Source of the DNA: Oscillospiraceae bacterium
GTDB taxonomy: Bacteria; Bacillota; Clostridia; Oscillospirales; UBA929
NCBI GenBank assembly: GCA_009777475.1
Contig: WRLU01000001.1
Coordinates: forward strand, 23,608 to 87,607
Direction of reading: 5' to 3'
Length of the DNA stretch: 64,000 nt
A model generated the notes under the pieces. It made no database searches and was not told where the DNA came from. It saw only the letters and a program-made list of their open reading frames with translations. Below, one piece after another: positions 8,934 to 16,552 of this stretch (the first letter of the stretch is position 1; every line of letters starts with the position of its first letter). The position numbers were made by a program, and so were the translations under genes.

Positions 8934-10184
8934 CTAGATATATCCCTCATTTTCATCCAAAAACACCTGAATACGATCCTGTTCGGCAGCCGCGGCGGCT
9001 TGAATAGTTTTAAGACAGCCGCCAATCAATTCATCGGTTGTATTTCCGCCATATTCAGTAAGCCCCGCTGTAATCAGAACCTCAAAATCAAAGCAAGCAG
9101 CCACATCATGCCGCACTGCCTTCAAGATACGGCGGATAGCCGCCCCTGCCTCCCGGCGTTCCATTTCTGCTAAAAGCACGGCGAAGAGATTGTCTCCAAG
9201 CCAGGCCGCACTGTCAATAATACGCACGGCATGGCTGATAATATAGCCGGCGTATTTCAAAACTTGATCGGACATAGCCTGGTCAGCACCTATCTTATCC
9301 GGCATGGTAATTGAAAAAACACCCAATGTAAATGGTCTGCCATATAGCTTATGGCGGCAGGCTTCCCTCTCAATACAGTCATCCAGCCCCGTACGGTTAG
9401 GCATACCCATTTCAAGGCAGTGAGCCTCCTTATGCTTATCCCAAAATGATATATACTGTGCTTCCATCGGGTTAGATGCGGCGACCTTAAACTGCATTTT
9501 CAAAGGGGTAAGGTCGCGGTAACCTAGATATATACTCCAGGCACCATCTTCTAACACGGTGTACTTTGTCATGCTGCATTCCTTGACGGTGTTTGTGTTT
9601 TTGTTTTTTTCGATTAAGGTGACTGCGAATTCCTCTGCCGCAACCTTGTCTCCTGCGTTGGTTTCCAATGCGCTGTAATTCTTGAACAGCCGCAAGCTTT
9701 TGATTGTACTCACCTCATAAATGGCGGAAACGGATTCCCGCCATTCCATAAAGGCACCGTAGCCGAAAAACTTCTTGTCTGCCAGGCTTACAAGGGAGTA
9801 GGCTTTTTCATAATTTTTTACCGACAGGCAGTCAAAGTATTCACGCAAAACCTTCGCGGCGGCCGGCGTGCCCCCGTGGGAAGGCTCTCTTGGCGGGGTA
9901 TGGACATAAACTATCCGTTCTCGCACCTCAGCCCTTTCGGCAGTAGGGGGAGAGTACCGGGACGCACGCCGTGTCCACTGAGCGTGATATTCCCGCCGCG
10001 TTATAGGGTTTGAGAGCACCTCATATGCGCGGTTGATCCTCTGCATATTTTTCTGTGCCGTTAAAGAGGAGTTAACATCAGGATGATATTTTCTGCACAG
10101 CCGCCTGTAGGCACCCTGGATAATATCCAGCTCTGCCTGCGAATGCACCTGTAAAACGCCGTATAGGTCTTCCCACTGCTCCAT
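8934..10184 (-). CDS. J-domain / NTF2-like / degenerate GGDEF fusion protein
   Basis: The 416-residue product starts with a DnaJ-type J-domain (about 3-67) with an intact HPD at 34-36, which should stimulate a DnaK-type Hsp70. A linker (70-105) leads to a domain at about 106-225 with the look of an NTF2-like fold (VLREYFDCLSVKNYEKAYSL ... GAWSIYLGYRDLTP). Residues 262-405 follow the GGDEF pattern: MPNRTGLDDCIERE, YGRPFTLGVFSIT, then AAWLGDNLFAVLLAEM where the GG[D/E]EF loop should be. The signature is LGDNLF, so cyclase activity is unlikely and a binding or scaffold role is inferred. Start 10184 is preferred over 10235 because a G-rich Shine-Dalgarno precedes it and the J-domain begins there. 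No signal peptide: cytoplasmic. Confidence 0.8.
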   Translation of the reverse strand: MEQWEDLYGVLQVHSQAELDIIQGAYRRLCRKYHPDVNSSLTAQKNMQRINRAYEVLSNPITRREYHAQWTRRASRYSPPTAERAEVRERIVYVHTPPREPSHGGTPAAAKVLREYFDCLSVKNYEKAYSLVSLADKKFFGYGAFMEWRESVSAIYEVSTIKSLRLFKNYSALETNAGDKVAAEEFAVTLIEKNKNTNTVKECSMTKYTVLEDGAWSIYLGYRDLTPLKMQFKVAASNPMEAQYISFWDKHKEAHCLEMGMPNRTGLDDCIEREACRHKLYGRPFTLGVFSITMPDKIGADQAMSDQVLKYAGYIISHAVRIIDSAAWLGDNLFAVLLAEMERREAGAAIRRILKAVRHDVAACFDFEVLITAGLTEYGGNTTDELIGGCLKTIQAAAAAEQDRIQVFLDENEGYI

Positions 10185-10244
10185 GCTGCTCCCCCCCCTT
10201 CTGGCTGCCTGCTTCCAGTCAATAACACTAGGCAACCACTAATC

Positions 10245-10274
10245 CTGCCCCGCCGCAAAAGCACGGCGGGGCAG
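10245..10274 (-). terminator. GC-rich 11-bp hairpin after the basic secreted protein gene
   Basis: CTGCCCCGCCG (10245-10255) pairs perfectly with CGGCGGGGCAG (10264-10274), 14 nt past the stop at 10289. No T-tract follows. Confidence 0.55.
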
Positions 10275-10288
10275 AAGCTTGCCGTTAA

Positions 10289-11152
10289 TTAAGAATAGGT
10301 GGTTCGCTTAAACTTTACACTTTTGGGAACCTTGTAAAAGCTGGCCTTTTTGTTCACCCGCTTCTGCGTGAAACTAATGCTTGTACTGGTATAATTTCCA
10401 TTATCATTTACATCAACACTCTTGATCTGACTCCCGGTTTTTCTTGATTGCCAGATATAATGGGTATTCGTAGTAGTGTTTGTAGTATTTCCGCTTTTTG
10501 AGGTGTATGTTTCGACATAGCTGTATACAAAACACTTCTGTCCTAAAACCTTCTGGTCCTTGTATATAATGTAGTTAGAACGCTTAGTTTTTCCGGTACC
10601 GGTACCTGCATTATTATTATCGCCAGATGCCGCCTTTTTCTTTCTGCTTCTGGTGTGGGAACCTTTTTTTGATTTTTTTTGCCAGCCATAGTTGTGATAA
10701 TATTTTTTATCCTCCGTGCTGATATAAAGCTGGGGCTTTTGATTTAATTTACCATTCCAGTCCTTCAGCTGAGTGGACTCGCCCCGGCTAGCGTGAAAAT
10801 CCTTTCCGTTAGCAATTTTGCTCCAATATTTACTTTTTGAGGCAGAGCTTATAACCCACTCGCCGCTCTCTGCATCCTTTTGCTTGTTAAAATGCAGCGA
10901 GGTACCGTACCAAGTGTTGCCTTTTTTAGATTGCTTAGTGTTCTTTATGGCCTTGCTGTACGCTTTCTGGAATTGCTTATTTGACTGTTTCTTGCCGTTC
11001 GATGGAAGCTTTGTGTCGTATTTGGATACACCGCTGAACTTCAGCTTATTCAGTGCTTTTTCGTGCTTGCTTGCGGCGGAGGCTTGCGCCGGAAGCATGG
11101 CAAATACCATAAGTGCCGCGACTAGGCATACAATAAAACTTTTCTTCTTCAT
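10289..11152 (-). CDS. Basic secreted protein of unknown function
   Basis: The start at 11152 has AGGAG in place and gives a signal peptide (MKKKSFIVCLVAALMVFAML ... ASA), so the 70-residue N-terminal extension of the open frame is leader. The mature ~260 residues are rich in Lys, Ser, Asn and Thr; the middle contains a low-complexity KKKAASGDNNNAGTGTGK stretch. The C-terminal third (QKVLGQKCFVYSYVETY ... HYIWQSRKTGSQIKSVDV) resembles the beta-rich LolA / DUF4412-like fold, in which a conserved G-x-x-C and an aromatic xYxW motif recur; that similarity is a guess. There is no cell wall sorting signal. It has a consensus promoter and a ~350 nt untranslated leader. Confidence 0.75.
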   Translation of the reverse strand: MKKKSFIVCLVAALMVFAMLPAQASAASKHEKALNKLKFSGVSKYDTKLPSNGKKQSNKQFQKAYSKAIKNTKQSKKGNTWYGTSLHFNKQKDAESGEWVISSASKSKYWSKIANGKDFHASRGESTQLKDWNGKLNQKPQLYISTEDKKYYHNYGWQKKSKKGSHTRSRKKKAASGDNNNAGTGTGKTKRSNYIIYKDQKVLGQKCFVYSYVETYTSKSGNTTNTTTNTHYIWQSRKTGSQIKSVDVNDNGNYTSTSISFTQKRVNKKASFYKVPKSVKFKRTTYS

Positions 11153-11506
11153 AATAACACTCCTAATAAAATAATTTTTTGGGATTCTTGCTCGACAAAA
11201 CCAGATAAGACATCTCCGGCATTTGGTTCCGCAGTAGCTTACCTCAGATGCGGAGGATTGGCTGTTATATGCTGGTACCCATTCCTTTTCACCACCTTCC
11301 TGTTCTTTAATGAAGAGTTTTCTTTTATTTGCACCCCCCTCAGTGTAAGACTGCGCCGTCAAGTGTCTGGAATATCCGCTGCGGCCCGCTTATTTGCGCC
11401 AATAACCTGCCCCGCTGGCACCGCTTTGCTGAGACCGTAGATGGATCTGCTCATCCTCATCCCCCAAGGCACGAGTATAGCACAACACACACCCGGAAAC
11501 ATGACC
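11153..11506 (-). promoter_or_regulatory. Long ~350 nt 5' leader of the basic secreted protein gene
   Basis: With the promoter at 11513-11541, transcription should begin near 11506, leaving about 350 nt before the ATG at 11152. The leader includes a possible 31-33 codon reading frame (ATG 11460 or 11454 to a stop near 11359) without a convincing RBS, and a later segment (11221-11260) able to form a CCGCA/TGCGG hairpin. The frame of the main gene is open backwards through much of it and would encode a Cys-rich peptide (CGTKCRRC), so a second, upstream start cannot be excluded. No known riboswitch core was recognised. Confidence 0.45.
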
Positions 11507-11512
11507 AGAAGA

Positions 11513-11541
11513 ATTATACACCCCTGGAGGTCTGTTGTCAA
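11513..11541 (-). promoter_or_regulatory. Consensus sigma-A promoter, minus strand
   Basis: On the minus strand TTGACA (11536-11541), exactly 17 nt, then TATAAT (11513-11518). Both hexamers are perfect consensus, the strongest promoter match in the window, pointing towards the secreted protein gene ending at 10289. Confidence 0.75.
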
Positions 11542-11734
11542 CCGAATTTTTTACTTAAGTATGCGTCAGTCAAACGCTCTCAAAGACTGACAGACTGGAG
11601 AAAAAACGTGTAAGACAATGCGCGAATTCGAATAAATTAAGTAAGCTTCATTGTGGTAATGACCGAAATTTAAAGGATTTGCAACGCGGTAGGTACCGCA
11701 GGGTACGATTGCGCGGCTTTATCTCCAACCCGAA
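11542..11734. other. Non-coding stretch with one inverted repeat
   Basis: No supported gene. GTCAGTC (11565-11571) and GACTGAC (11585-11591) form an inverted repeat with a 13-nt loop just upstream of the consensus promoter, so it could be an operator. Nothing else was recognised. Confidence 0.35.
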
Positions 11735-11764
11735 ACGCCCATGCCCCCTTCCGGGCATGGGCGT
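11735..11764 (-). terminator. 12-bp hairpin after ireB
   Basis: ACGCCCATGCCC (11735-11746) pairs perfectly with GGGCATGGGCGT (11753-11764), 14 nt past the ireB stop; on the minus strand it is followed by TTTCGGG. Confidence 0.65.
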
Positions 11765-11778
11765 CGTTAGAATTCAGC

Positions 11779-12021
11779 CTAATTATCAAGGTAATGCCGG
11801 ACAAGCTCTTGCAAAAGCTCGTCCCTGTCAATCCTGCGTATCATGCCACGAGCGTTTTGATAGTTGGTAATGTAGGTCGGGTCTTCGGAAAGGATATACC
11901 CAACTATCTGGCTTATAGGGTTATAGCCTTTTTCCTCCAAAGCACGGAAAACACTTGCCAATACATCCTTCATTTCCTGGCTGCCCTCAACTGGTATTGG
12001 GAAATTCCTTGTATGATCCAT
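11779..12021 (-). CDS. ireB: IreB family regulatory phosphoprotein (UPF0297)
   Basis: The 80-residue product matches the IreB/YrzL family throughout: LEEKGYNPISQIVGYILSED, then DPTYITNYQNARGMIRRIDR and ELVRHYLDN. In Enterococcus IreB is phosphorylated by the PASTA kinase IreK and affects cephalosporin tolerance. A threonine at position 4 corresponds to one of the phosphorylated N-terminal threonines; the second is absent. In many Firmicutes ireB is followed by ruvX and a DUF1292 gene; here it is monocistronic, between a promoter at 12080-12108 and a hairpin terminator. RBS AGAGGTG precedes the ATG. Confidence 0.93.
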   Translation of the reverse strand: MDHTRNFPIPVEGSQEMKDVLASVFRALEEKGYNPISQIVGYILSEDPTYITNYQNARGMIRRIDRDELLQELVRHYLDN

Positions 12022-12079
12022 AGAAATACACCTCTTTTTAACGAGCGTTTAAACACCCGAACAATTCTGTTCTACGGAC

Positions 12080-12108
12080 ATTATAGCGCATTTAAATACC
12101 AGTGTAAA
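12080..12108 (-). promoter_or_regulatory. Sigma-A promoter of ireB
   Basis: On the minus strand TTTACA (12103-12108), 17 nt, TATAAT (12080-12085), about 60 nt before the ireB start. Confidence 0.65.
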
Positions 12109-12116
12109 GTCTAAGT

Positions 12117-12575
12117 TCAAAAATTTTGCTCAGTTAGATGAAAAGACAAAAACTCACCAGCTTCAAAGGGTATCGCAAACTCATGCAGATATGTATGATA
12201 CTGCCGGATAATGCTCTCAGGCCCGGTGAACACGGCGGCAAAGCTGCCATTGGCCAGCGGCCATCCTGAGACAGAAATTTCATCTGGAGATACCACTGGG
12301 AGAGCATCCAAAAAATCATTGCAGCCCTCAAAGAGAAACCAAACGGATCTTGTCTCCTCTTTCTGCTCGGCAGTGGCAAAAACCATCCAGCCGTCCTGAT
12401 TCTCATAGGCTTCAATTTTCAGCGTATCCTTCCTGAATGCACCCGCGCCCTGCAATTCCCGCATGGCAATGGTTTTTGCGTCCTCCTTGCCAAGCGTCCT
12501 ATCCTCCCGGGCATCTAATTCCTCCCGAGCGATGAAGACGGCGAGATTTAGGTAATTTTCAGTGGAAAATATCAT
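12117..12575 (-). CDS. Unknown 152-residue protein, weakly MecA-like
   Basis: The start at 12575 (MIFSTENYLNLAVF) has AGGGATGG 8 nt upstream, better than the ATG at 12593. The product is soluble and acidic. The order of features (DGWMVFATAEQ, then VWFLFEGCNDFLDAL, then a variable hairpin GSFAAVFTGPES and a helix YHTYLHEFA) recalls the C-terminal domain of MecA adaptors, in which an FxFxDFxDV strand-helix is followed by a YYLxL strand and an EYG helix. The similarity is too weak for an assignment. Neighbours give no hint: it sits alone between ireB and the YfbR-like gene. Confidence 0.55.
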   Translation of the reverse strand: MIFSTENYLNLAVFIAREELDAREDRTLGKEDAKTIAMRELQGAGAFRKDTLKIEAYENQDGWMVFATAEQKEETRSVWFLFEGCNDFLDALPVVSPDEISVSGWPLANGSFAAVFTGPESIIRQYHTYLHEFAIPFEAGEFLSFHLTEQNF

Positions 12576-12768
12576 AAAGCACCATCCCTGCATTATGGAG
12601 TTTATTTATGAAGACGTTGAAGGCGTACTGTTAGGCCTCAAAAAAAAGTTGTTCAACGCCATCATCCTTGCCTATTATACAACCCTCATGCCCCTTTGTA
12701 TAGCTGTAATACATGGCGTTCATGGGATTTCAAGGGGATGCTCTTGATGGGATAAGTACAATCCCTTC

Positions 12769-13350
12769 TCATTTCAATTCGTCCAGAGTCAATTCAAAAC
12801 TAGGAAGAAAATGCTCAAGAAAATACTCAATTTCGGGCATATTCATATTTGACAGCTTTTTTATCGCGGATTCTTGGGCTTCCTTAAACTCCCGGTTGCC
12901 TGCCCGCAGCTCTTCCTTACACTTGATATACGCAGAAAGCTTATCAGCAGCCTTAACGTATTCGCAAACAAGGGTACAACACTCCCCGGGGGATAAAAAA
13001 GGCCTATACGCCTCCCGGAGCCCATCCGGAAGCATAGACAAAAGCTTTTCTGTTCCTGCCTGCTCTACTTCACCGTATGCCTTCCGAAGATATGGTGTGA
13101 AATATTTCACCGGCGTAGGCAAATCCCCAGTCAAAATTTCAGGTGCATCATGGAACAATGCGGCAGCGGCACATGCGTTAGGGTCGGCATGACTCTTACC
13201 GAAAATGTCCCGCCCAATAATGGCAAGCCCATGAGCCAATATCGCTGTCATCAGCGAATGCTCAGCTAAATTTTCAGGATAATGGCTGACCATCAGGCTC
13301 CATCGCCGGATATGCCGCATACGCGACAGCAGAGCATAAAAGTGATTCAT
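12769..13350 (-). CDS. yfbR: YfbR-type 5'-deoxynucleotidase, HD domain
   Basis: The 193-residue protein matches E. coli YfbR end to end: SRMRHIRRWSLM, the metal-binding H31 in NLAEHSLMTAI, HD at 67-68, EILTGDLPTPVKYF (71-84), KAADKLSAYIKCKEELRAGN, and MPEIEYFLEHFLPSF. YfbR hydrolyses deoxynucleoside 5'-monophosphates in a cobalt- or manganese-dependent manner and contributes to dNTP and thymidylate balance. The metal ligands (H, HD, D) are all present. It is upstream of nothing on its strand; tyrS starts a separate unit beyond it. Confidence 0.93.
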   Translation of the reverse strand: MNHFYALLSRMRHIRRWSLMVSHYPENLAEHSLMTAILAHGLAIIGRDIFGKSHADPNACAAAALFHDAPEILTGDLPTPVKYFTPYLRKAYGEVEQAGTEKLLSMLPDGLREAYRPFLSPGECCTLVCEYVKAADKLSAYIKCKEELRAGNREFKEAQESAIKKLSNMNMPEIEYFLEHFLPSFELTLDELK

Positions 13351-13436
13351 ATTTAGATTGTCCCCTCCTCATGGCGTTGACGGAGATTTTTCGGACCTGG
13401 GCATATTTCTTGTCATCTGACAGCATCCCCTTCTGA

Positions 13437-14609
13437 CTACTCAAACATCAATTTCAGAAATTTTGCCTTGCCGCGCCGGAGCAAAATCGGTTCAGAAGCA
13501 CAGACTGTAAGATTGGGATCATTTTGCCTCACGTTATCCATAAGTAGCCCTCCCTCTTTTATCAATCGCCGCGCCTCTGAACCCGATACCGCTAGCCCGC
13601 TGTCAGACACTAGCTTCCAGAGCGGATAGTCTCCCTTAGGCAAGACCGCCTCACTGGGCTTTTGCGGTGTGCCTCCGGCGGCAACGGCATTGTAGCGTGC
13701 CTCCCCCTGTGCGGCGGCCTCCGCACCATGATAAAGCGTTACAATAGCCTTGGCGTAAACAAAATGCGCCCGGCGTATATCCTCCTGCATAATCTGCTCA
13801 AACTTTTGAGGAGGTATGTCGGAAGTTAAACGGAAATAATCACCTAAAAGGGTATCGGGTACACGCATGCATTTTTCAAACATTACCTCAGGCGGCTCAT
13901 CTATCCCTATATAATTGTCAAGAGACTTGCTCATTTTTTCAACTCCGTCTAATCCTGGCAGGAGGGGGAATGTGAGTACTGCCTGAGGCTCCTGGCCATA
14001 ATCCTTTTGGATATTGCGCCCCATTAAGAGGTTAAAAGTCTGGTCGGAGCCACCCACCTCAATGTCAGAGCTAACAGCGACAGAATCATACGCCTGCATA
14101 AGAGGATAAAGCATCTCATGCAGGCCGATTGACTGGTTTTTAGCGTAACGCCCGGCAAAATCGTCACGCTCCAAAATACGCGCCACAGTAGTTTTTCCAC
14201 AAAGGGAGAGAACATCGTCAAAGCTCATTTTGCCGAGCCATTCAGAGTTATACACTATTTTTGTTTTTTCAGGCTCTAAAATCTTTGTCACCTGATCGAA
14301 GTAAGATTTTCCATTTTGGCGCACCTGCTCAAATGTAAGGGGAACACGAGTCTTGCTTTTGCCGGATGGATCGCCTATCATTCCGGTAAAATCTCCTATT
14401 ATGAAAACAATATCATGTCCGGCCTCCTGTAAAAATCTCAGCTTACGCAGAACAACCGAATGCCCTAAATGCAAATCAGGGCGGCTCGGGTCCGCACCCA
14501 GCTTAACAGTAAGCTTCTTGCCTGACTTGAGTTTTTTATAAAAATCATCCTCAGAATAGATTTCAATGGCATCCCTTCTGATAATATCAAAAACCTCTTG
14601 AGCGTTCAA
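13437..14609 (-). CDS. tyrS: Tyrosyl-tRNA synthetase
   Basis: Class I synthetase charging tRNA-Tyr. HIGH is present as HLGHS (47-51 from the TTG start), KMSKS is intact, and a C-terminal S4 RNA-binding domain (SGSEARRLIKEGGLLMDNV) is present. The length (390) and the QAYDSVAVSSDIEVGGSDQ region fit the TyrZ/TyrS2 subfamily rather than classical Bacillus TyrS. GGAGGG is 7 nt before a TTG at 14609, while the ATG at 14624 has no RBS, so I prefer the TTG. No T-box was seen; the gene starts about 50 nt after the DUF3048 gene and is probably co-transcribed from the promoter at 15913. Confidence 0.95.
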   Translation of the reverse strand: MNAQEVFDIIRRDAIEIYSEDDFYKKLKSGKKLTVKLGADPSRPDLHLGHSVVLRKLRFLQEAGHDIVFIIGDFTGMIGDPSGKSKTRVPLTFEQVRQNGKSYFDQVTKILEPEKTKIVYNSEWLGKMSFDDVLSLCGKTTVARILERDDFAGRYAKNQSIGLHEMLYPLMQAYDSVAVSSDIEVGGSDQTFNLLMGRNIQKDYGQEPQAVLTFPLLPGLDGVEKMSKSLDNYIGIDEPPEVMFEKCMRVPDTLLGDYFRLTSDIPPQKFEQIMQEDIRRAHFVYAKAIVTLYHGAEAAAQGEARYNAVAAGGTPQKPSEAVLPKGDYPLWKLVSDSGLAVSGSEARRLIKEGGLLMDNVRQNDPNLTVCASEPILLRRGKAKFLKLMFE

Positions 14610-14658
14610 AATTATACCCTCCATATAAATTCGTTTTTGTTTTCTCTTTTCTAATACC

Positions 14659-15807
14659 CTACCCGCCCATAATAGGCTGAGAGCCTGGTCTGGTTACGCA
14701 AATATAGTGCTTGCCACGAGTCATAGTCAGAGGTGTTCCGTCCTCTAATGCGAAGGCGAAGGGCTTGTACAGCCCGCCCCTGCTCCATTTTATAGAAATT
14801 ATTTTGCCATCGGTGATATAATACCCGGAACCACCTGACTGCATATCAATTTTCATATGACCAGATTTTCCGGGAAGGACCGACATGGGCGTCTGGATAA
14901 TAATAATGCCTGAAACTTCAACATTGGTATTTTTTGTGCCGCCATCGCGCATAACAGCTCCATGCTGGGAAGGTGTGTATTTTCTGGTTTTACTGTCGAA
15001 GGCAAAGCTCGTTTGCTTGATGGGAGTGACGTTAAGTGCAAAATTTTCAGCCTTTTCACCCTTAATATCGGGTTCCGGGGTAAATTTTTGTTTGACCTGG
15101 CGCAGCTCCTCCTTGCGCTCCGTACGAGATAATTTTTTATATAATTCTAAAATTTTGCCTCCGTCGGACATCATGCAGTGCTCCAATGAGTATCCGGCGG
15201 CACGCCGGCCCTGGTCACGCCAGAAATAAGCTGTGCTGGCGGTAATTGCATCAATGTGATCCATTCCCCACTGTTTAAACTCTTGCCGCGCCAGGCTACT
15301 GGCACCGCAATGAGCCAGTACCGCATCATGAGCCAAGGAGACCTCCAGGTAGCAGGTTCGCGCAGAACGTATTGCCCCGATCAGGGGAACATCGCTAATT
15401 TCCTGATATATTCCCATAATACGCGTTATGCCCCCTTCAACCGGTATTTCATATAACATATCCGCACGGCTGACACCCACAAGAGGCATGGCTGCCTTTA
15501 GGTTGTTGTGCATAACGCTGACCGGACGCTTGTCAATCCATTCCGGATCGGTCATTTCTTCTCCCGTAAGGGGATTGGGGAAATTTATAATATCGGGGGT
15601 AGGCTGAGGGGCAAGAGTAGGGGTAGGGGCGGGAACCGGGGAAGGCGAAGGGGCAGGTTCCTCTGCAATCGGCTCCGCCGCGGAAAAAACAACGATGCCC
15701 GCAATCACGGCGGCGGGCAAAACCAGGCTAAGCCCGATTACAAAACCCTTTTTGTGGCGACCGATAAATTTGAACAGCCTGCTTTTTTTAAGGTTTTTGA
15801 AAAACAT
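14659..15807 (-). CDS. DUF3048 (YerB-like) membrane-anchored extracytoplasmic protein
   Basis: The start at 15807 (MFFKNLKKSRLFKF) has GGGAG in position. An N-terminal membrane segment (about 20-40, FVIGLSLVLPAAVIAGIVVF) and a Pro-rich linker (PAPSPSPVPAPTPTLAPQP) precede the two-part DUF3048 domain: PVSVMHNNLKAAMPLVGVS, DMLYEIPVEGGITRIMGIYQ, IGAIRSARTCYLEVSLAHD and, near the end, the C-terminal subdomain with WSRGGLYKPFAF and a final GKHYICVTRPG. The family includes B. subtilis YerB, a lipoprotein; here a membrane anchor replaces the lipobox. Function is unknown. It heads an operon with tyrS. Confidence 0.88.
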   Translation of the reverse strand: MFFKNLKKSRLFKFIGRHKKGFVIGLSLVLPAAVIAGIVVFSAAEPIAEEPAPSPSPVPAPTPTLAPQPTPDIINFPNPLTGEEMTDPEWIDKRPVSVMHNNLKAAMPLVGVSRADMLYEIPVEGGITRIMGIYQEISDVPLIGAIRSARTCYLEVSLAHDAVLAHCGASSLARQEFKQWGMDHIDAITASTAYFWRDQGRRAAGYSLEHCMMSDGGKILELYKKLSRTERKEELRQVKQKFTPEPDIKGEKAENFALNVTPIKQTSFAFDSKTRKYTPSQHGAVMRDGGTKNTNVEVSGIIIIQTPMSVLPGKSGHMKIDMQSGGSGYYITDGKIISIKWSRGGLYKPFAFALEDGTPLTMTRGKHYICVTRPGSQPIMGG

Positions 15808-15912
15808 ATTTGGCTCCCTTCTCATTTGTCTTTCCGTCCTTTCGTCTAAATAGGCCCCCTTGGGGATTAAAGTGTGAATGAATAACTGGGGATTTTGTCC
15901 CTTTGGATAGAT

Positions 15913-15942
15913 ATCATAATACCTCTTGCGTGTTTTTGTCAA
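15913..15942 (-). promoter_or_regulatory. Sigma-A promoter of the DUF3048-tyrS unit
   Basis: On the minus strand TTGACA (15937-15942), 18 nt, TATGAT (15913-15918), about 100 nt before the DUF3048 start. Confidence 0.65.
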
Positions 15943-16115
15943 GTAAAAAGTAGTGTCTCAATTGGGCTGTTTTAATTAGGCCTTAGTTATGCGTCCGTGC
16001 CGGGCTTGTGAATCCGTGACGAGCGTGGTATGATGGACTGGAAAGAAAGGGAGCCTGTTAAAATAACGGACATGATGTTAAGATACAACCATCAAAAAAA
16101 CAGGAGGTCAAGTTC

Positions 16116-16292
16116 ATGTCCACACTCAGAGTACAGTACGATGAAGAGTTCAAGAAGAATGCAGTCAAGTTGAGCTATGCCATCCCTAAAAGCGTAAGAG
16201 AGGTTGCGTCAGACTTAGGCATTAACGAGAAACGTCTGTACGCTTGGCGCAGAAAATACACGGCAGAAGGGGATAAAAAATTGGAGGAAATT
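16116..16292 (+). pseudogene. Truncated IS3-family OrfA (transposase_8) fused in frame to the Cdd1-like gene
   Basis: Residues 1-53 of the open frame have the HTH_Tnp_1 pattern of IS3 OrfA: YDEEFKKNAVKLSYAIPKSV, VASDLGINEKRLYAWRRKY. The usual continuation (SEEQEELRQLRRENRRLK) is missing; instead the frame runs into the Cdd1-like protein. GGAGG precedes the ATG at 16116. Upstream DNA from about 16000 is probably also IS-derived, but I could not define a terminal repeat or a target duplication. No OrfB is present, so the element is dead. Confidence 0.7.
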
Positions 16293-16550
16293 ATGAAATC
16301 AGAATTAACCCAAATACCCGGTATCGGAGCAAAAATGGCGCAGCACCTTATCAACACCGGGTATCCGAGCATTGAATCCCTCAAAGGGCAAGACCCGGAA
16401 GAGATTTACACGAAGCACCGTCTGCTTCAAGGTCCGGGGAATATGTCGTGTAAATGTGTTTTATACTGCTATCGTTTGGCGGTGCATTATGCCGACAATA
16501 ATGGGCAGTTGCCGCTGGACAAGCAAAATTGGGAAAATTGGAAGGATTGA
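16293..16550 (+). CDS. Helix-hairpin-helix protein of the Cdd1 (pathogenicity locus) family
   Basis: The 85-residue protein (MKSELTQIPGIGAKMAQHLI) shows the IPGIGxxxAxxLxxxGY helix-hairpin-helix core and the SIESLKGQDPEEIYTKHRLL continuation of Cdd1-like proteins, ending in ...QNWENWKD. It has its own RBS (GGAGG, 5 nt before the ATG) but also continues in frame from an IS3 OrfA fragment, so a 144-residue fusion could be made. Family function is unclear; HHH motifs usually bind DNA non-specifically. It ends 2 nt before the flavodoxin-like reductase gene and is likely co-transcribed with it. Confidence 0.8.
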   Translation: MKSELTQIPGIGAKMAQHLINTGYPSIESLKGQDPEEIYTKHRLLQGPGNMSCKCVLYCYRLAVHYADNNGQLPLDKQNWENWKD

Positions 16551-16552
16551 GC

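Noticed and set aside
8934..10184. Active diguanylate cyclase
   Set aside because: The GG[D/E]EF loop reads LGDNLF, lacking the second Gly-Gly and the catalytic Glu; only the fold is suggested.
11153..11362. N-terminal 70-residue extension of the basic secreted protein
   Set aside because: A good RBS and a complete signal peptide mark the internal ATG at 11152 as the start. The extension would put a signal peptide in mid-protein.
11258..11613. Overlapping plus-strand frames of 60-94 codons
   Set aside because: They run antisense through the leader and consensus promoter of the secreted protein gene and lack ribosome binding sites.
16000..16292. A complete IS3 element
   Set aside because: Only the first ~53 codons of OrfA remain; no OrfB, no defined inverted repeats, no target duplication.
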